NCBI GenBank assembly: GCA_041158345.1
Contig: JBEBBO010000186.1
Coordinates: forward strand, 1-17,278
Direction of reading: 5' to 3'
DNA from: UBA6136 sp041158345
GTDB taxonomy: Bacteria > Pseudomonadota > Gammaproteobacteria > Methylococcales > Methylococcaceae
Length of the DNA stretch: 17,278 nt
The first letter of the stretch is position 1. Each line of letters opens with the position of its first letter. This document shows positions 1 through 7,329 of this stretch, in pieces. A program made the position numbers and the translations under genes. The notes beneath the pieces are model-generated. The model was not told the DNA's origin. It searched no databases and saw only the letters and a program-made list of their open reading frames with translations.

Positions 1-1487
1 GCACCAGTTTCAGCCGATTCCGTCGAGGTCTTGCCACCGGCCGGACTTTTTGAGAACCGCGTCTCGATGGCACGAAGGGTTCGCTCCCAGGGCGCCTCAC
101 TCTGAATTCGGTCGGCGAGTAACGTCCACCCCAAATCGGCACGGAATTGACGTAGCCTGGGGCTGGCGGCTTCATCCCCCCCGTGCAGTCGGTGCAGGAG
201 CGATGCAAGTTCAGCGGCGGGCCAGAGTAGACCACGCGCCCCATAGGATTCGATCAAGTCGGACAGAGGTTCTGCAATTTCACCCAGGACATCCCGCTCA
301 GCGTCGAAGCGCAGCAAGAGCATCAATCCAAACCAAAGCGACCAAACATCCGGTGAAGGCGACTGAACAATCCCGATCAGCAAGTCGCGGAGGGCGTGCG
401 TATCGGATCCCAACCGGGTTTCCAAATCATGGCATCTGGCCAGAATGCGATAGACCGGAAACATGCGAACCCAATAATCCGAGTTGCGCAGCAAGCCTTT
501 GAGTTGGGTCAGGTCTTTGGGATTCCGTCGAAGCAGCAGTGCCATGGCGTGAAACACGCCGAAGACCCCGGGCAAGAGGTCCTTCTTTTCACCGGTCTGT
601 TTACGAAGGACCCGAAGTCCGACCTCAAACGCAGGAATCCCAAAATCCTCAGCCCCATGAATCAGGTTCATGATGCCGGAGAGGGCCATGGCCTCGGCAT
701 GGTCAGCCGGAATCATGCCAAAGCGATCCCGGGCCTGATCCGCCCTTCCACACAGCAAGGCGGCGACGGCCAGATGGCCAGTCGTCGCGGACAGATGATC
801 GGCCAGCCGCATGAGGCCCTCAAGATGTGGCCGGTCACACAGACCCTGCGCCACGGACTCGATGACCATGGCGGGAAAGAAGCGAAGTTTGAATCGTTCC
901 GAAAGTCCCTCAAACCATTCAGTATCCAAAGGATTCAGAAGTGCCAGGGCACAGATGGCATCAGGGCCGCGAATGTCCATCCAGGAAGGGCCATAGTAGC
1001 GGCCTGCATAGGCGCAGAATGCCTTGAAGATATGGGCGATGTAGGCTTCGTCCCGGAGATAGAAGCCGATGCGGATTTCCCGGACATATTGAGCGCCCGA
1101 TGCAAAAAACGGCAGGATATGGGTGGTGCGGTAGGCGCCCCGATAGCTCCCGTTTTGAAACGGAAAAAGATCATGGACGATGCCAATGACGGCCTCGAAT
1201 CGCTCCACATCCGCGGCGAGCGATCGCATGACCAAGTCGATCAACAAGGGCGAGCAACTGTAGCCTTCACCGCCCCCGGGAAGCCGTTGGCTGACCACCA
1301 ACGCTTTCGCAATCAACGGCGAGAGATCCAGTTTTTCCTTGGCAGGGAACAGGATCGCCGATTTGAGGGGTTTCAGTGTCAGCGGTGCGAGATTGACCGC
1401 AAGGATTTCGATGAGCGATTTTTGAGCGGGATCCAGCGCTTCATAATGCGCGAACAGTTGCGATGGGAGCGATTCTTGGGAACGCAT
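1..1487 (-). CDS. Large helical protein, N-terminal part (possibly SNF2-type helicase N-terminus), cut by window edge
   Basis: The minus strand is open without a stop from an ATG at 1487 to the left edge, giving 495 codons; the gene continues outside the window. The protein begins MRSQESLPSQLFAHYEALDP and reads as a soluble, leucine-rich, mostly alpha-helical repeat-like domain without signal peptide or membrane segment. No ATP-binding motif is visible in this part. A segment near residue 467 (PWERTLRAIETRF) reminds me of the linker before the ATPase core in some proteobacterial SNF2/DEAD-box helicases; that is memory-based and weak. The start is uncertain: an in-frame TTG at 1514 overlaps the TGA of the upstream lipoprotein gene, which would allow coupling, and neither start has a clear ribosome binding site. 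It is the third gene of the minus-strand unit. A 402-codon plus-strand reading frame (396-1604) lies exactly antisense and is its shadow. Confidence 0.72.
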   Translation of the reverse strand, partial: MRSQESLPSQLFAHYEALDPAQKSLIEILAVNLAPLTLKPLKSAILFPAKEKLDLSPLIAKALVVSQRLPGGGEGYSCSPLLIDLVMRSLAADVERFEAVIGIVHDLFPFQNGSYRGAYRTTHILPFFASGAQYVREIRIGFYLRDEAYIAHIFKAFCAYAGRYYGPSWMDIRGPDAICALALLNPLDTEWFEGLSERFKLRFFPAMVIESVAQGLCDRPHLEGLMRLADHLSATTGHLAVAALLCGRADQARDRFGMIPADHAEAMALSGIMNLIHGAEDFGIPAFEVGLRVLRKQTGEKKDLLPGVFGVFHAMALLLRRNPKDLTQLKGLLRNSDYWVRMFPVYRILARCHDLETRLGSDTHALRDLLIGIVQSPSPDVWSLWFGLMLLLRFDAERDVLGEIAEPLSDLIESYGARGLLWPAAELASLLHRLHGGDEAASPRLRQFRADLGWTLLADRIQSEAPWERTLRAIETRFSKSPAGGKTSTESAETG

Positions 1488-1510
1488 CGGAGTGGCACGC
1501 AGCGGTCGAA

Positions 1511-2083
1511 TCAAATGTTGCCAGATCTTGGGGGAACGCCTTGTTGCGGTGGGGACTCCCGCTCCGGAACGATGCGCCCGATGGCGATCTCGGCGAGCTT
1601 ATAGCCTTTGGCCAGAGCGGTGAGTTGATCCATTGAATCGTCCCCGATCGCCACACCAAAGCCCTGGGATCGCTCGTCTCTTAGGATCTTGTACTGGATT
1701 GTGGTCGTCTCCAGCCGGTCCGGCAGTGCCGCCGACACCAGGGCCCTGCCAATCATGCCCAAGACATTGCCCTCCTCGCCCCCGCCCAGCTTTTGCTTGG
1801 CCTCACTGTAGCGCTGGCTGAAAGTCGGCTGAGGTTGGATCGTCGCCTGACAGACCCGCTCCCGCGCCTTGAGATCACTGGAGACTTCCGTGACCATCCC
1901 GACCTCAGCCAGCGAATTGAGATCCAGTGGCGAAAGGGCCTGTGCCTGAATCAGGTTCAGCGTGGTGCTGCTCCCGCACCCTGGAAGGTATAAATCACAG
2001 CCTGACAACGGCAGCAAGAGGCAGAGGAGAACGACGGGGCGCGACTTGATCATGATGAAAGGCGATCTAATGAAATAAAGCAT
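1511..2083 (-). CDS. Small predicted lipoprotein of unknown function
   Basis: This gene encodes 190 residues with a type II signal peptide: a hydrophobic stretch followed by the lipobox LSGC, so the mature protein should be lipidated at Cys29 and membrane-anchored. The mature part has no domain I recognise. It carries a second Cys soon after the lipid Cys (LPGCGSS), a Gly-Gly-Gly turn near the middle, and a Pro/Gln-rich tail. The start at 2083 is supported by an AAGG nine bases upstream, lying inside the last codons of the preceding monooxygenase gene (five-base gap). A second Met at residue 11 (ATG at 2053) would also leave an intact signal peptide. It sits between a flavin monooxygenase and a long helical protein and is probably cotranscribed with both. 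Confidence 0.8.
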   Translation of the reverse strand: MLYFIRSPFIMIKSRPVVLLCLLLPLSGCDLYLPGCGSSTTLNLIQAQALSPLDLNSLAEVGMVTEVSSDLKARERVCQATIQPQPTFSQRYSEAKQKLGGGEEGNVLGMIGRALVSAALPDRLETTTIQYKILRDERSQGFGVAIGDDSMDQLTALAKGYKLAEIAIGRIVPERESPPQQGVPPRSGNI

Positions 2084-2088
2084 GCATT

Positions 2089-3186
2089 TTAGCCTTGAGT
2101 CATTGCGGCAAAGATCTTTTGAGCCGCCTTCCCACCGAGAGCCAGGGAAGCCGACCGGTAGCCAGCCCGAATCAGTGCTCGAAACGCATGACCTTTGAAG
2201 GAAGGATCTGATACCAACGTCGTGAATCTCTGGTTTTTCCTGACCCAGGGCCCTGAAACCCGATGACGGTCCGCCGCATAGCCTTCAAAATCGCCGTCTC
2301 GAACCGCCTCGGCAAAGCGAATCCCATCGGCAATCCCCATGTTCATGCCACGACCACCGATCGGGGAATGAATATGGGCGGCATCCCCGGCAATCCAGAC
2401 CCGATCCACGCCATAGGTGTCGACCTGGGCAAAATAGACATCAAAGTCGCTCTCCCAGGTGGTTTTCTGGATGCGTGACGAGAGACCGAGTTCCTCAAAG
2501 GTGGATCGCGTGGTGGCCGCAAATCGCACCCGGTCCTTGCCGATGCGCATGGCCATCACCGCGCCCGAATCCAGAATCCAGATCACCAGATCGGGTTCAC
2601 CCTCCCAGTTCAGAATCGCATCCTGGCTGTACATCCCTAGTGGCTCCGGAGTCCTGTGTGGATCGATCTGGAGCGTCTCCCGCACCTTGCTGTGGGCACC
2701 GTCCGCACCGAGGAGATAACGCGAGGTGAGGGTTCGAGGCCCCTTTGGCCCTTCGACCACGGACGCCACGTGCGACCCATCCTGCTGAAAGGAAACCAGG
2801 GTCTGAGGACGCTCGACGGTGATTCCCCGCTCGGAGAGCCCCTGATTGAGGCAGTGCTCCGTTTCAAGCTGCGGCAAGGAAATCGGCCGAATCCCATCGG
2901 GAGCGGCATCCCCGACGGCCCCGGAAACGATGTCCCCATGCGGTCCTCGAATCGCCATCGACGTAAAAGGAACGCCGGCCTGTTCGATCTTTGTATGGAT
3001 GCCGAAGGGTTTCAAGGCTCTGAGCGCACTCGAATTAACCAGAATCGCACGTGAAAATCCAAGTCCGGTTTCATGGCGATCGATGAGGATGACTTTGAAG
3101 CCAAAGTCGTGGAGCGCAATGGCGGCACTCATGCCGGTCGGGCCTGCGCCGGCAATCAGGACATCACAATCCAGTGGATTCGACAT
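2089..3186 (-). CDS. FAD-dependent monooxygenase (PHBH / UbiH-MhpA fold)
   Basis: The 365-residue protein has the three hallmarks of group A flavoprotein hydroxylases: the N-terminal Rossmann motif GAGPTG at residues 13-18 with an acidic residue ending the second strand (ILIDR, 33-37); the DG motif (GADGAHSKVRE, 160-170); and the GD motif (WIAGDAAHIHSPIGGRGMN, 264-282), which binds the FAD ribityl and pyrophosphate. Such enzymes use NAD(P)H and O2 to hydroxylate or oxidise aromatic or other small organic substrates; the substrate cannot be read here. At 365 residues it is at the short end of the family and lacks the C-terminal thioredoxin-like domain of phenol hydroxylases. It has no signal peptide, so it is cytosolic. 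The start at 3186 has a strong GAGGTG ribosome binding site four to five bases upstream (3191-3196). It is first in a minus-strand unit and divergent from the gene at 3340. Confidence 0.9.
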   Translation of the reverse strand: MSNPLDCDVLIAGAGPTGMSAAIALHDFGFKVILIDRHETGLGFSRAILVNSSALRALKPFGIHTKIEQAGVPFTSMAIRGPHGDIVSGAVGDAAPDGIRPISLPQLETEHCLNQGLSERGITVERPQTLVSFQQDGSHVASVVEGPKGPRTLTSRYLLGADGAHSKVRETLQIDPHRTPEPLGMYSQDAILNWEGEPDLVIWILDSGAVMAMRIGKDRVRFAATTRSTFEELGLSSRIQKTTWESDFDVYFAQVDTYGVDRVWIAGDAAHIHSPIGGRGMNMGIADGIRFAEAVRDGDFEGYAADRHRVSGPWVRKNQRFTTLVSDPSFKGHAFRALIRAGYRSASLALGGKAAQKIFAAMTQG

Positions 3187-3278
3187 GATTCACCTCGAGA
3201 GGAGACAGGGGTTTCAAGCTTGAACCTGGTGGCTGCCTGCCTGGGTTCCAGAATGCCATTATTGGCACCCAAGATCAC

Positions 3279-3307
3279 ATGACGCAACGCCGTCCCGGTC
3301 TTATACT
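3279..3307 (+). promoter_or_regulatory. Candidate sigma70 promoter for the 3340 gene
   Basis: A -10 hexamer TATACT (3302-3307, 5 of 6 consensus bases) follows ATGACG (3279-3284, 4 of 6 of TTGACA) with a 17-base spacer. Transcription would start near 3314, about 25 bases before the ATG at 3340. It lies in the divergent region between the monooxygenase and the LprI-like gene. Confidence 0.45.
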
Positions 3308-3324
3308 GAACGTCCCTTGTTCAG
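3306..3324 (+). repeat. Perfect inverted repeat at the predicted transcription start
   Basis: CTGAAC (3306-3311) and GTTCAG (3319-3324) are perfect complements separated by seven bases. The dyad overlaps the end of the predicted -10 element and the expected transcription start, a usual position for a repressor operator; it could equally be a short leader hairpin. Confidence 0.4.
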
Positions 3325-3339
3325 AGATTCCTCGCCTCC

Positions 3340-4389
3340 ATGCGCATCGTCATTCCTTTCATCACGCTGGTTCTCGGTTTTCTGCTTCAACCCCCTGTCG
3401 CTCTGGCGGCGAGCTTTGATTGCGCCAAGGCCAAGCAACCGGCTGAACTTTTGATCTGCGGCGTTCCAGCCCTCTCGAAAGTGGATAGCCAGATGGGCGA
3501 AATCTATCGAAAGAACCTCGCCGAACTCGCTCCCAGCGCAAGCCAAATCTACAAGGACGGCCAACGGGACTGGCTCATCTATTGGCCCGGTCTTTGTGCC
3601 AATGATGCCGGGAAACTCGATCCCAAGTCCGATGAGACGGTCCAGTGCGCCAAAACCGAGTACGCAGCGCGCATTGCGACACTCAAGCTGCAAAAGCGGA
3701 CGGTGGAAAACCTCCTGGCCTACCCGGTCAGCCATTATCGGGTGTTGAAATCCACTGCAGGACTCGACTTCATCAAGACGGCCCATCACACCGAAACCCG
3801 CATGGCCATCGATGTCGAAGGGGCTAATGCAGAACAAAAGGCCCTGGCAGATGCGCTGAACCACTGGCTGGGCGCATCGCCTATCGAGACCTCGAGCACC
3901 AATGGCGAGGATGAAACCACCAGCGATACCGAAATTCAGCTGTCTTTCAGAGAATCGGCGTCCGGCCTGATCCTCTCCGCCCAGCAATCCGGTTTTTTAA
4001 TGGGCCATGGCGCGGCGCATCCTTTGAGCACCGCCTCGCAGCGTCATTTCAACCTGCTTTCCAAACGTCCGCTTCGCGCGGATGACATCTTTCAAGGAAA
4101 GGCGTGGGAAGACACGCTGACCCCGCTTGTGGAAAAGGCCCTTAAAAAACAGCTCGCCGAGAATTACAGCGTCGAGAAGATCGAAACGCTGAAGGCCTTG
4201 GTGGTGGAGCCTGCGCACTGGGTTTTTGACAAAAAGGGACTGACGGTCACGTTCAACCCCTATGAAGTGGCCCCGTATGCCGCCGGGGCACCCGAGGTCA
4301 CGATCCCATGGGCCGCCCTGACCTCTGGCTTGAACCCCGTGTTTTCGGCCTCACTGCCCAAAGCCCAGACCTCGCGTCGGTCCCCTTGA
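3340..4389 (+). CDS. Exported two-domain protein: LprI-like (DUF1311) plus RsiV-like (DUF3298) domains
   Basis: The 349-residue product begins with a Sec signal peptide ending near ALAA (residue 24). Residues 27-115 resemble the LprI/DUF1311 domain: four cysteines (28, 40, 86, 103) and the family-like pattern of a Cys-rich start, a conserved 'LL-C' and a 'Q-W...C' core. In LprI this domain inhibits lysozyme. Residues 205-335 resemble the DUF3298/RsiV C-terminal domain: GHGAAHPLST, a 'FNLLSKRPLRADDIF' segment and the terminal 'FNPYEVAPYAAG...VTIPW' signature. RsiV is an anti-sigma factor that binds lysozyme. Both halves therefore belong to families with lysozyme-linked members, suggesting a periplasmic or outer-surface role in sensing or resisting muramidases; that role is inference. 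There is no membrane anchor apart from the signal peptide. It is first of three closely spaced plus-strand genes. Confidence 0.85.
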   Translation: MRIVIPFITLVLGFLLQPPVALAASFDCAKAKQPAELLICGVPALSKVDSQMGEIYRKNLAELAPSASQIYKDGQRDWLIYWPGLCANDAGKLDPKSDETVQCAKTEYAARIATLKLQKRTVENLLAYPVSHYRVLKSTAGLDFIKTAHHTETRMAIDVEGANAEQKALADALNHWLGASPIETSSTNGEDETTSDTEIQLSFRESASGLILSAQQSGFLMGHGAAHPLSTASQRHFNLLSKRPLRADDIFQGKAWEDTLTPLVEKALKKQLAENYSVEKIETLKALVVEPAHWVFDKKGLTVTFNPYEVAPYAAGAPEVTIPWAALTSGLNPVFSASLPKAQTSRRSP

Positions 4390-4390
4390 G

Positions 4391-4404
4391 CTTGAGGCCT
4401 CAAG
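4391..4404 (+). repeat. 14-base perfect palindrome after the LprI-like gene
   Basis: CTTGAGGCCTCAAG (4391-4404) begins directly after the stop codon at 4389. It could form a short hairpin but has no following T-run, so I do not call it an intrinsic terminator. It may act as a protein-binding site, a 3' stabiliser or be incidental. Confidence 0.3.
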
Positions 4405-4446
4405 GCCCCAATTCATCCCTGATTGCTTCCAGCGGAGTTCAATTCC

Positions 4447-4734
4447 ATGCCTCTGAGACAACCTTCACGCATTCGACACGCGCTTTCGGCGTTCCTTCTT
4501 GTCCCTCTGCTGGCCGTTGCCGCTGAAGGCACCCAGCCCGTGACCGATCCGAATGCGGCCCACCCTGCAACCGCTCCCGCCTCTCCCCATGGCGAAGCCG
4601 TCACGCCCCAAACGCCGGCCCCGGTTGAACCTGAAGCCCCCAAAACCGAGGCCCCCTCCGGAAAAGGACTGGTCGTCAATCGGGCGCCCGACTTTTGCAT
4701 GAAGAAGGACCCGCCCCCTCACTGTGCTGAGTGA
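4447..4734 (+). CDS. Small secreted Pro/Ala-rich protein
   Basis: The 95-residue product has a basic N-terminus (MPLRQPSRIRHA) and a hydrophobic core ending LLAVAA, a typical Sec signal peptide. The mature part is a low-complexity Pro/Ala/Thr/Glu-rich stretch of about 50 residues, then a short C-terminal motif with two cysteines (FCMKKDPPPHC). The low-complexity part looks like an extended periplasmic linker. I chose ATG 4447 because GGAG (4434-4437) lies nine bases upstream; an upstream in-frame TTG at 4423 lacks such a site and would lengthen the signal peptide. I do not recognise the family. It sits six bases before the next gene and is probably cotranscribed with it. Confidence 0.65.
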   Translation: MPLRQPSRIRHALSAFLLVPLLAVAAEGTQPVTDPNAAHPATAPASPHGEAVTPQTPAPVEPEAPKTEAPSGKGLVVNRAPDFCMKKDPPPHCAE

Positions 4735-4740
4735 TCCTTC

Positions 4741-5280
4741 ATGGCATTCAATATCGATCAGTTCGATAAATATTCGAGAATTCTGGTCGGCTGGATTTCC
4801 ATCATTGCCTCTCTGACCGGCGGCTTCATTGCGCTCAACACCTATCTCCAGAGCGCGGAATCCGAACGGGCCAAGGAAACGCTCAAATATCGCGAGCGTT
4901 TCGACCTCCCCCGCTATGTGGTTCCCATCAAAAAGATCGAGGAAAGTCTCAAAACACGGGAATCGGAACTGACCCGCGCCATCGAAAAGGGGGATGAGGC
5001 CGCCACCCGCTATGTGACCGGTCTGATTCGGGATGAGAAGATCGACATCGACTCCGTGATCGACATCTATGAAGAGATTTACCTGTGCATCGAAGCCCGG
5101 CTGTGCGACCGGGAAATTGCCGTGCGATTCTTTGGAAAGCGCGCCTATGAGATGTATGGCCCCATGGGCTATTACATCAAGGACGTCCGGGAAGATGCGG
5201 GTGACCGTCGCTACGGTCGAGGCCTCCAGTATTTCTTCAAGGAATGGAAAACGCTGAAGCGTCAGGAAAGTGGAGATTAG
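4741..5280 (+). CDS. Single-TM membrane protein of unknown function
   Basis: The 179-residue protein has one clear hydrophobic segment at about residues 13-36 (ILVGWISIIASLTGGFIALN) followed by a long charged, helical, probably coiled-coil region (residues 38-115, rich in Glu/Lys/Arg) and an aromatic-rich end with YEMYGPMGYYIKDV. The layout is like small membrane-tethered proteins with a DUF4760-like helical domain, but I cannot assign a family. Two cysteines (near residues 117 and 122) flank a hydrophobic helix. It follows the Pro/Ala-rich gene by six bases and converges on the caspase-like gene, with 33 bases between the two stop codons. Confidence 0.75.
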   Translation: MAFNIDQFDKYSRILVGWISIIASLTGGFIALNTYLQSAESERAKETLKYRERFDLPRYVVPIKKIEESLKTRESELTRAIEKGDEAATRYVTGLIRDEKIDIDSVIDIYEEIYLCIEARLCDREIAVRFFGKRAYEMYGPMGYYIKDVREDAGDRRYGRGLQYFFKEWKTLKRQESGD

Positions 5281-5290
5281 CCTTTCAGTC

Positions 5291-5320
5291 GCCGGGAGCG
5301 TCCCCTTAGCCGGCTATTTT
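5291..5320 (+). terminator. Possible terminator between convergent genes
   Basis: In the short gap between convergent stops, GCCGG (5291-5295) can pair with CCGGC (5310-5314), with a nested GGGA/TCCC pair inside, and TATTTTCTTTC follows on the plus strand. The stem is short and the two pairings compete, so this is a weak call for the end of the 3340-5280 unit. Confidence 0.35.
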
Positions 5321-6762
5321 CTTTCGCAGTACATCCCGCCTTCGGTCTGAGGCCGGCACATAAAGGCCTCCGGTTTCTCGATGGGTTCGTTGGTGTAGCC
5401 CTGCGTCGCCTCACTCCCGGAGAGGTTTGAAATCAGCAAGGATTTGAGCCAGTAATCCACCGTATGGCACCGGTAGTGACCGGGGATGGCCACCGGTGTG
5501 CAGCGTTTGAGACCGCTGACCGCCTCCTCGCGCGACATGCATTTATTGTCTTGTGCCTCCTCCGTCAGGAGGCTCGCACAGAAAACGACCTCAACCGCCT
5601 CCCCTTGATGCTCGGGTGCGAAGGTGAGGTTCGGTCGACCGAGGGCCTGCCACCGACTCCGTTCGATACACCGGTAACTGCCATCGCTCCCCGTGATACA
5701 GCGCCCCCGCTGAAGATCCAGAGAGGTTAAGCCCGGGGCAGTGCCTTTTTCATGCACGCCATCCCCCTGCGGAGGGGCAAGTTCCGGAGCGGCAGTTGCC
5801 GATGCGGGGGATGCCTGGGTTCCGGCAGAATGGACTCGACTCACCGCATCGTCACAACCCGCAAGACAAAAATCACCGACCAGGGACGAACTTTCCCAAG
5901 GGATCTGGCGCGGATTGGATTTCAGCACCTCTTCCCGGACTTTCTTGAAGACATCCTCGATCTTGAGCCCCTTCTGGGTCATGAATTTTTTGAGAAAGTG
6001 GGTATAGAGGCCATTCCCCCCCCGCGCGTTGTCATCCGCTATCGCACCCGGGGCTGTGGCAAAGGCAATGATGGTCCCCTTGGAGGCCGTCATCGTGGCC
6101 AGCCCCCCTGAATTTCCGCGGTGCGAAAGGAAGGGGTTATTGCGACAGGCGTCCAGAATCAGAATATTGACATCGCTGCGCGCCTCCGCCATTTCGGAGA
6201 GGATGATGTCGGCATCATAGGCACGGGCTTTTAATTCGCCGCTGCTCTGAATATCGGCCCCTACGGGTATCAGGTAATTGATGCCATCCGCCTGGGCGCC
6301 ATGACCGGAGTAGTAGACCATGGCCACGCCACCTTCCTGGATTCTGGCTCGAAATTCGCGCACCGCAGTGGTCAGGGCTGTGACGTCGGCATTTTCCCGG
6401 TAAATGACCTCGAATCCGACGCTCAGCAAGGCATCGCGAATATCGGAGGCATCGTGGATCGGATTCTTGAGCGGCGCCTGAGCATAATCTTTATTGCCAA
6501 TGACCAGAGCCATCCGGGGACTTTTGGGCAATGCCGTCTCGGGCACCGTAACGTTCGCCGGGGGTTCGCTGGGCGACTGCGGGGCCGGACGCGTTGCCTG
6601 TGGCTGGGCTGCCGAGGTCTCCCCTGTGATTTCGGGGGGAGGTGCCGTATCCGCAGCAATCGACAGAGAGCCTACGACGAAGAGCACAAGCACCCAAAGG
6701 CCCAAAAGGCGCCTCAACCAGCCTGGGGCGGGGTCAGAAGGTATTGAAGGTGTCCTACTCAT
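5314..6762 (-). CDS. Secreted caspase-like peptidase (C14 family) with Cys-rich C-terminal domain
   Basis: The 482-residue product has an N-terminal hydrophobic segment (about residues 18-38; signal peptide or anchor), a Pro/Ala-rich linker, then a caspase/metacaspase domain from about residue 83 to 300. It starts with RMALVIGNKDY, the catalytic His lies in YYSGHG (H154) and the catalytic Cys in LILDACRNNP (C206), both followed by the usual family context; WESSSLVGDF closes the fold. These are cysteine peptidases cleaving after basic or acidic residues; the target is unknown. Residues 300-482 contain about ten cysteines and no family I recognise, probably a disulfide-bonded extracytoplasmic module. 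I prefer ATG 6762; an in-frame TTG at 6768 has a GAGG ten bases upstream and may be the true start. It lies 27 bases after the adhesin-E-like gene and is likely cotranscribed. Confidence 0.92.
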   Translation of the reverse strand: MSRTPSIPSDPAPGWLRRLLGLWVLVLFVVGSLSIAADTAPPPEITGETSAAQPQATRPAPQSPSEPPANVTVPETALPKSPRMALVIGNKDYAQAPLKNPIHDASDIRDALLSVGFEVIYRENADVTALTTAVREFRARIQEGGVAMVYYSGHGAQADGINYLIPVGADIQSSGELKARAYDADIILSEMAEARSDVNILILDACRNNPFLSHRGNSGGLATMTASKGTIIAFATAPGAIADDNARGGNGLYTHFLKKFMTQKGLKIEDVFKKVREEVLKSNPRQIPWESSSLVGDFCLAGCDDAVSRVHSAGTQASPASATAAPELAPPQGDGVHEKGTAPGLTSLDLQRGRCITGSDGSYRCIERSRWQALGRPNLTFAPEHQGEAVEVVFCASLLTEEAQDNKCMSREEAVSGLKRCTPVAIPGHYRCHTVDYWLKSLLISNLSGSEATQGYTNEPIEKPEAFMCRPQTEGGMYCERK

Positions 6763-6789
6763 GCGCAAAGGGATGGGACCTCACCAGGG

Positions 6790-7215
6790 TCAATGACAAA
6801 AATAGTTCCATTCTCGTTGTGCGAGCGTGTCGGGCTCAATCGTTTCCCACCCCCTCGGGTCGATGACGGCTGCAACAACCTCCCCCTCGCCCATCGGATG
6901 CTCATGGGCAACCCGCATGATCAGGCGAAATTGATGCGTCTTGCAGTCATATTCCGTCTGGACACGCTCCGAGCGAAAAACATAACCCTCAAGATCCTTT
7001 GGCGCATGGTAGTTCCAGACTTTCCATGCCATGACCCCATTCGGCAAGATTTCACGGGAACGCAGATCAATATAGATCGTGATGCCCTGCTCTTCATGAA
7101 ACCGTTCGAAGTGACTATGAACGTGCACCGGTTCCTCCGGCTGCCGATGGGGTTTGGCCTTTGAATAGGCGTTGGGGGCCATGAAAGCCAACAAAACCAG
7201 AAATAATCGCTGCAT
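6790..7215 (-). CDS. Surface-adhesin-E-like exported protein
   Basis: The 141-residue product has a Sec signal peptide (MQRLFLVLLAFMAPNAYS). The mature part matches the pattern of the surface-adhesin protein E family: a Tyr-Ile-Asp strand start, 'AWKVWNYHAPKD', 'YDCKTHQFRLI' with a Cys, 'GEGEVVAAV', 'W--I-P-T' and a C-terminal Cys (WNYFCH) that would pair with the internal one. In Haemophilus, protein E binds host matrix proteins, but most environmental relatives are simply small secreted domains. An extra His-rich stretch (HVHSHFERFH) follows the signal peptide. ATG 7215 is preferred over an upstream ATG at 7245 because GAGGG (7221-7225) sits five bases before it. It is upstream of the caspase-like gene and divergent from the TAXI gene. 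Confidence 0.75.
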   Translation of the reverse strand: MQRLFLVLLAFMAPNAYSKAKPHRQPEEPVHVHSHFERFHEEQGITIYIDLRSREILPNGVMAWKVWNYHAPKDLEGYVFRSERVQTEYDCKTHQFRLIMRVAHEHPMGEGEVVAAVIDPRGWETIEPDTLAQREWNYFCH

Positions 7216-7329
7216 CGTATCCCTCAAGATCAGGCGGTCCATCATACCCGCTCATCGATCTTTTTTTGGCATGCGTCTTTAAGCTGATTCGGGTTAATCT
7301 CCTTCAGCAGAAACACCCCCCGAGCGACG

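Noticed and set aside
396..1604. A 402-codon open frame on the plus strand
   Set aside because: It is codon-for-codon antisense to the longer minus-strand frame that continues to the window edge, and its translation has no domain-like character.
3301..3987. A 228-codon minus-strand frame under the LprI-like gene
   Set aside because: The plus-strand product has a signal peptide and two recognisable domains; the antisense product has none.
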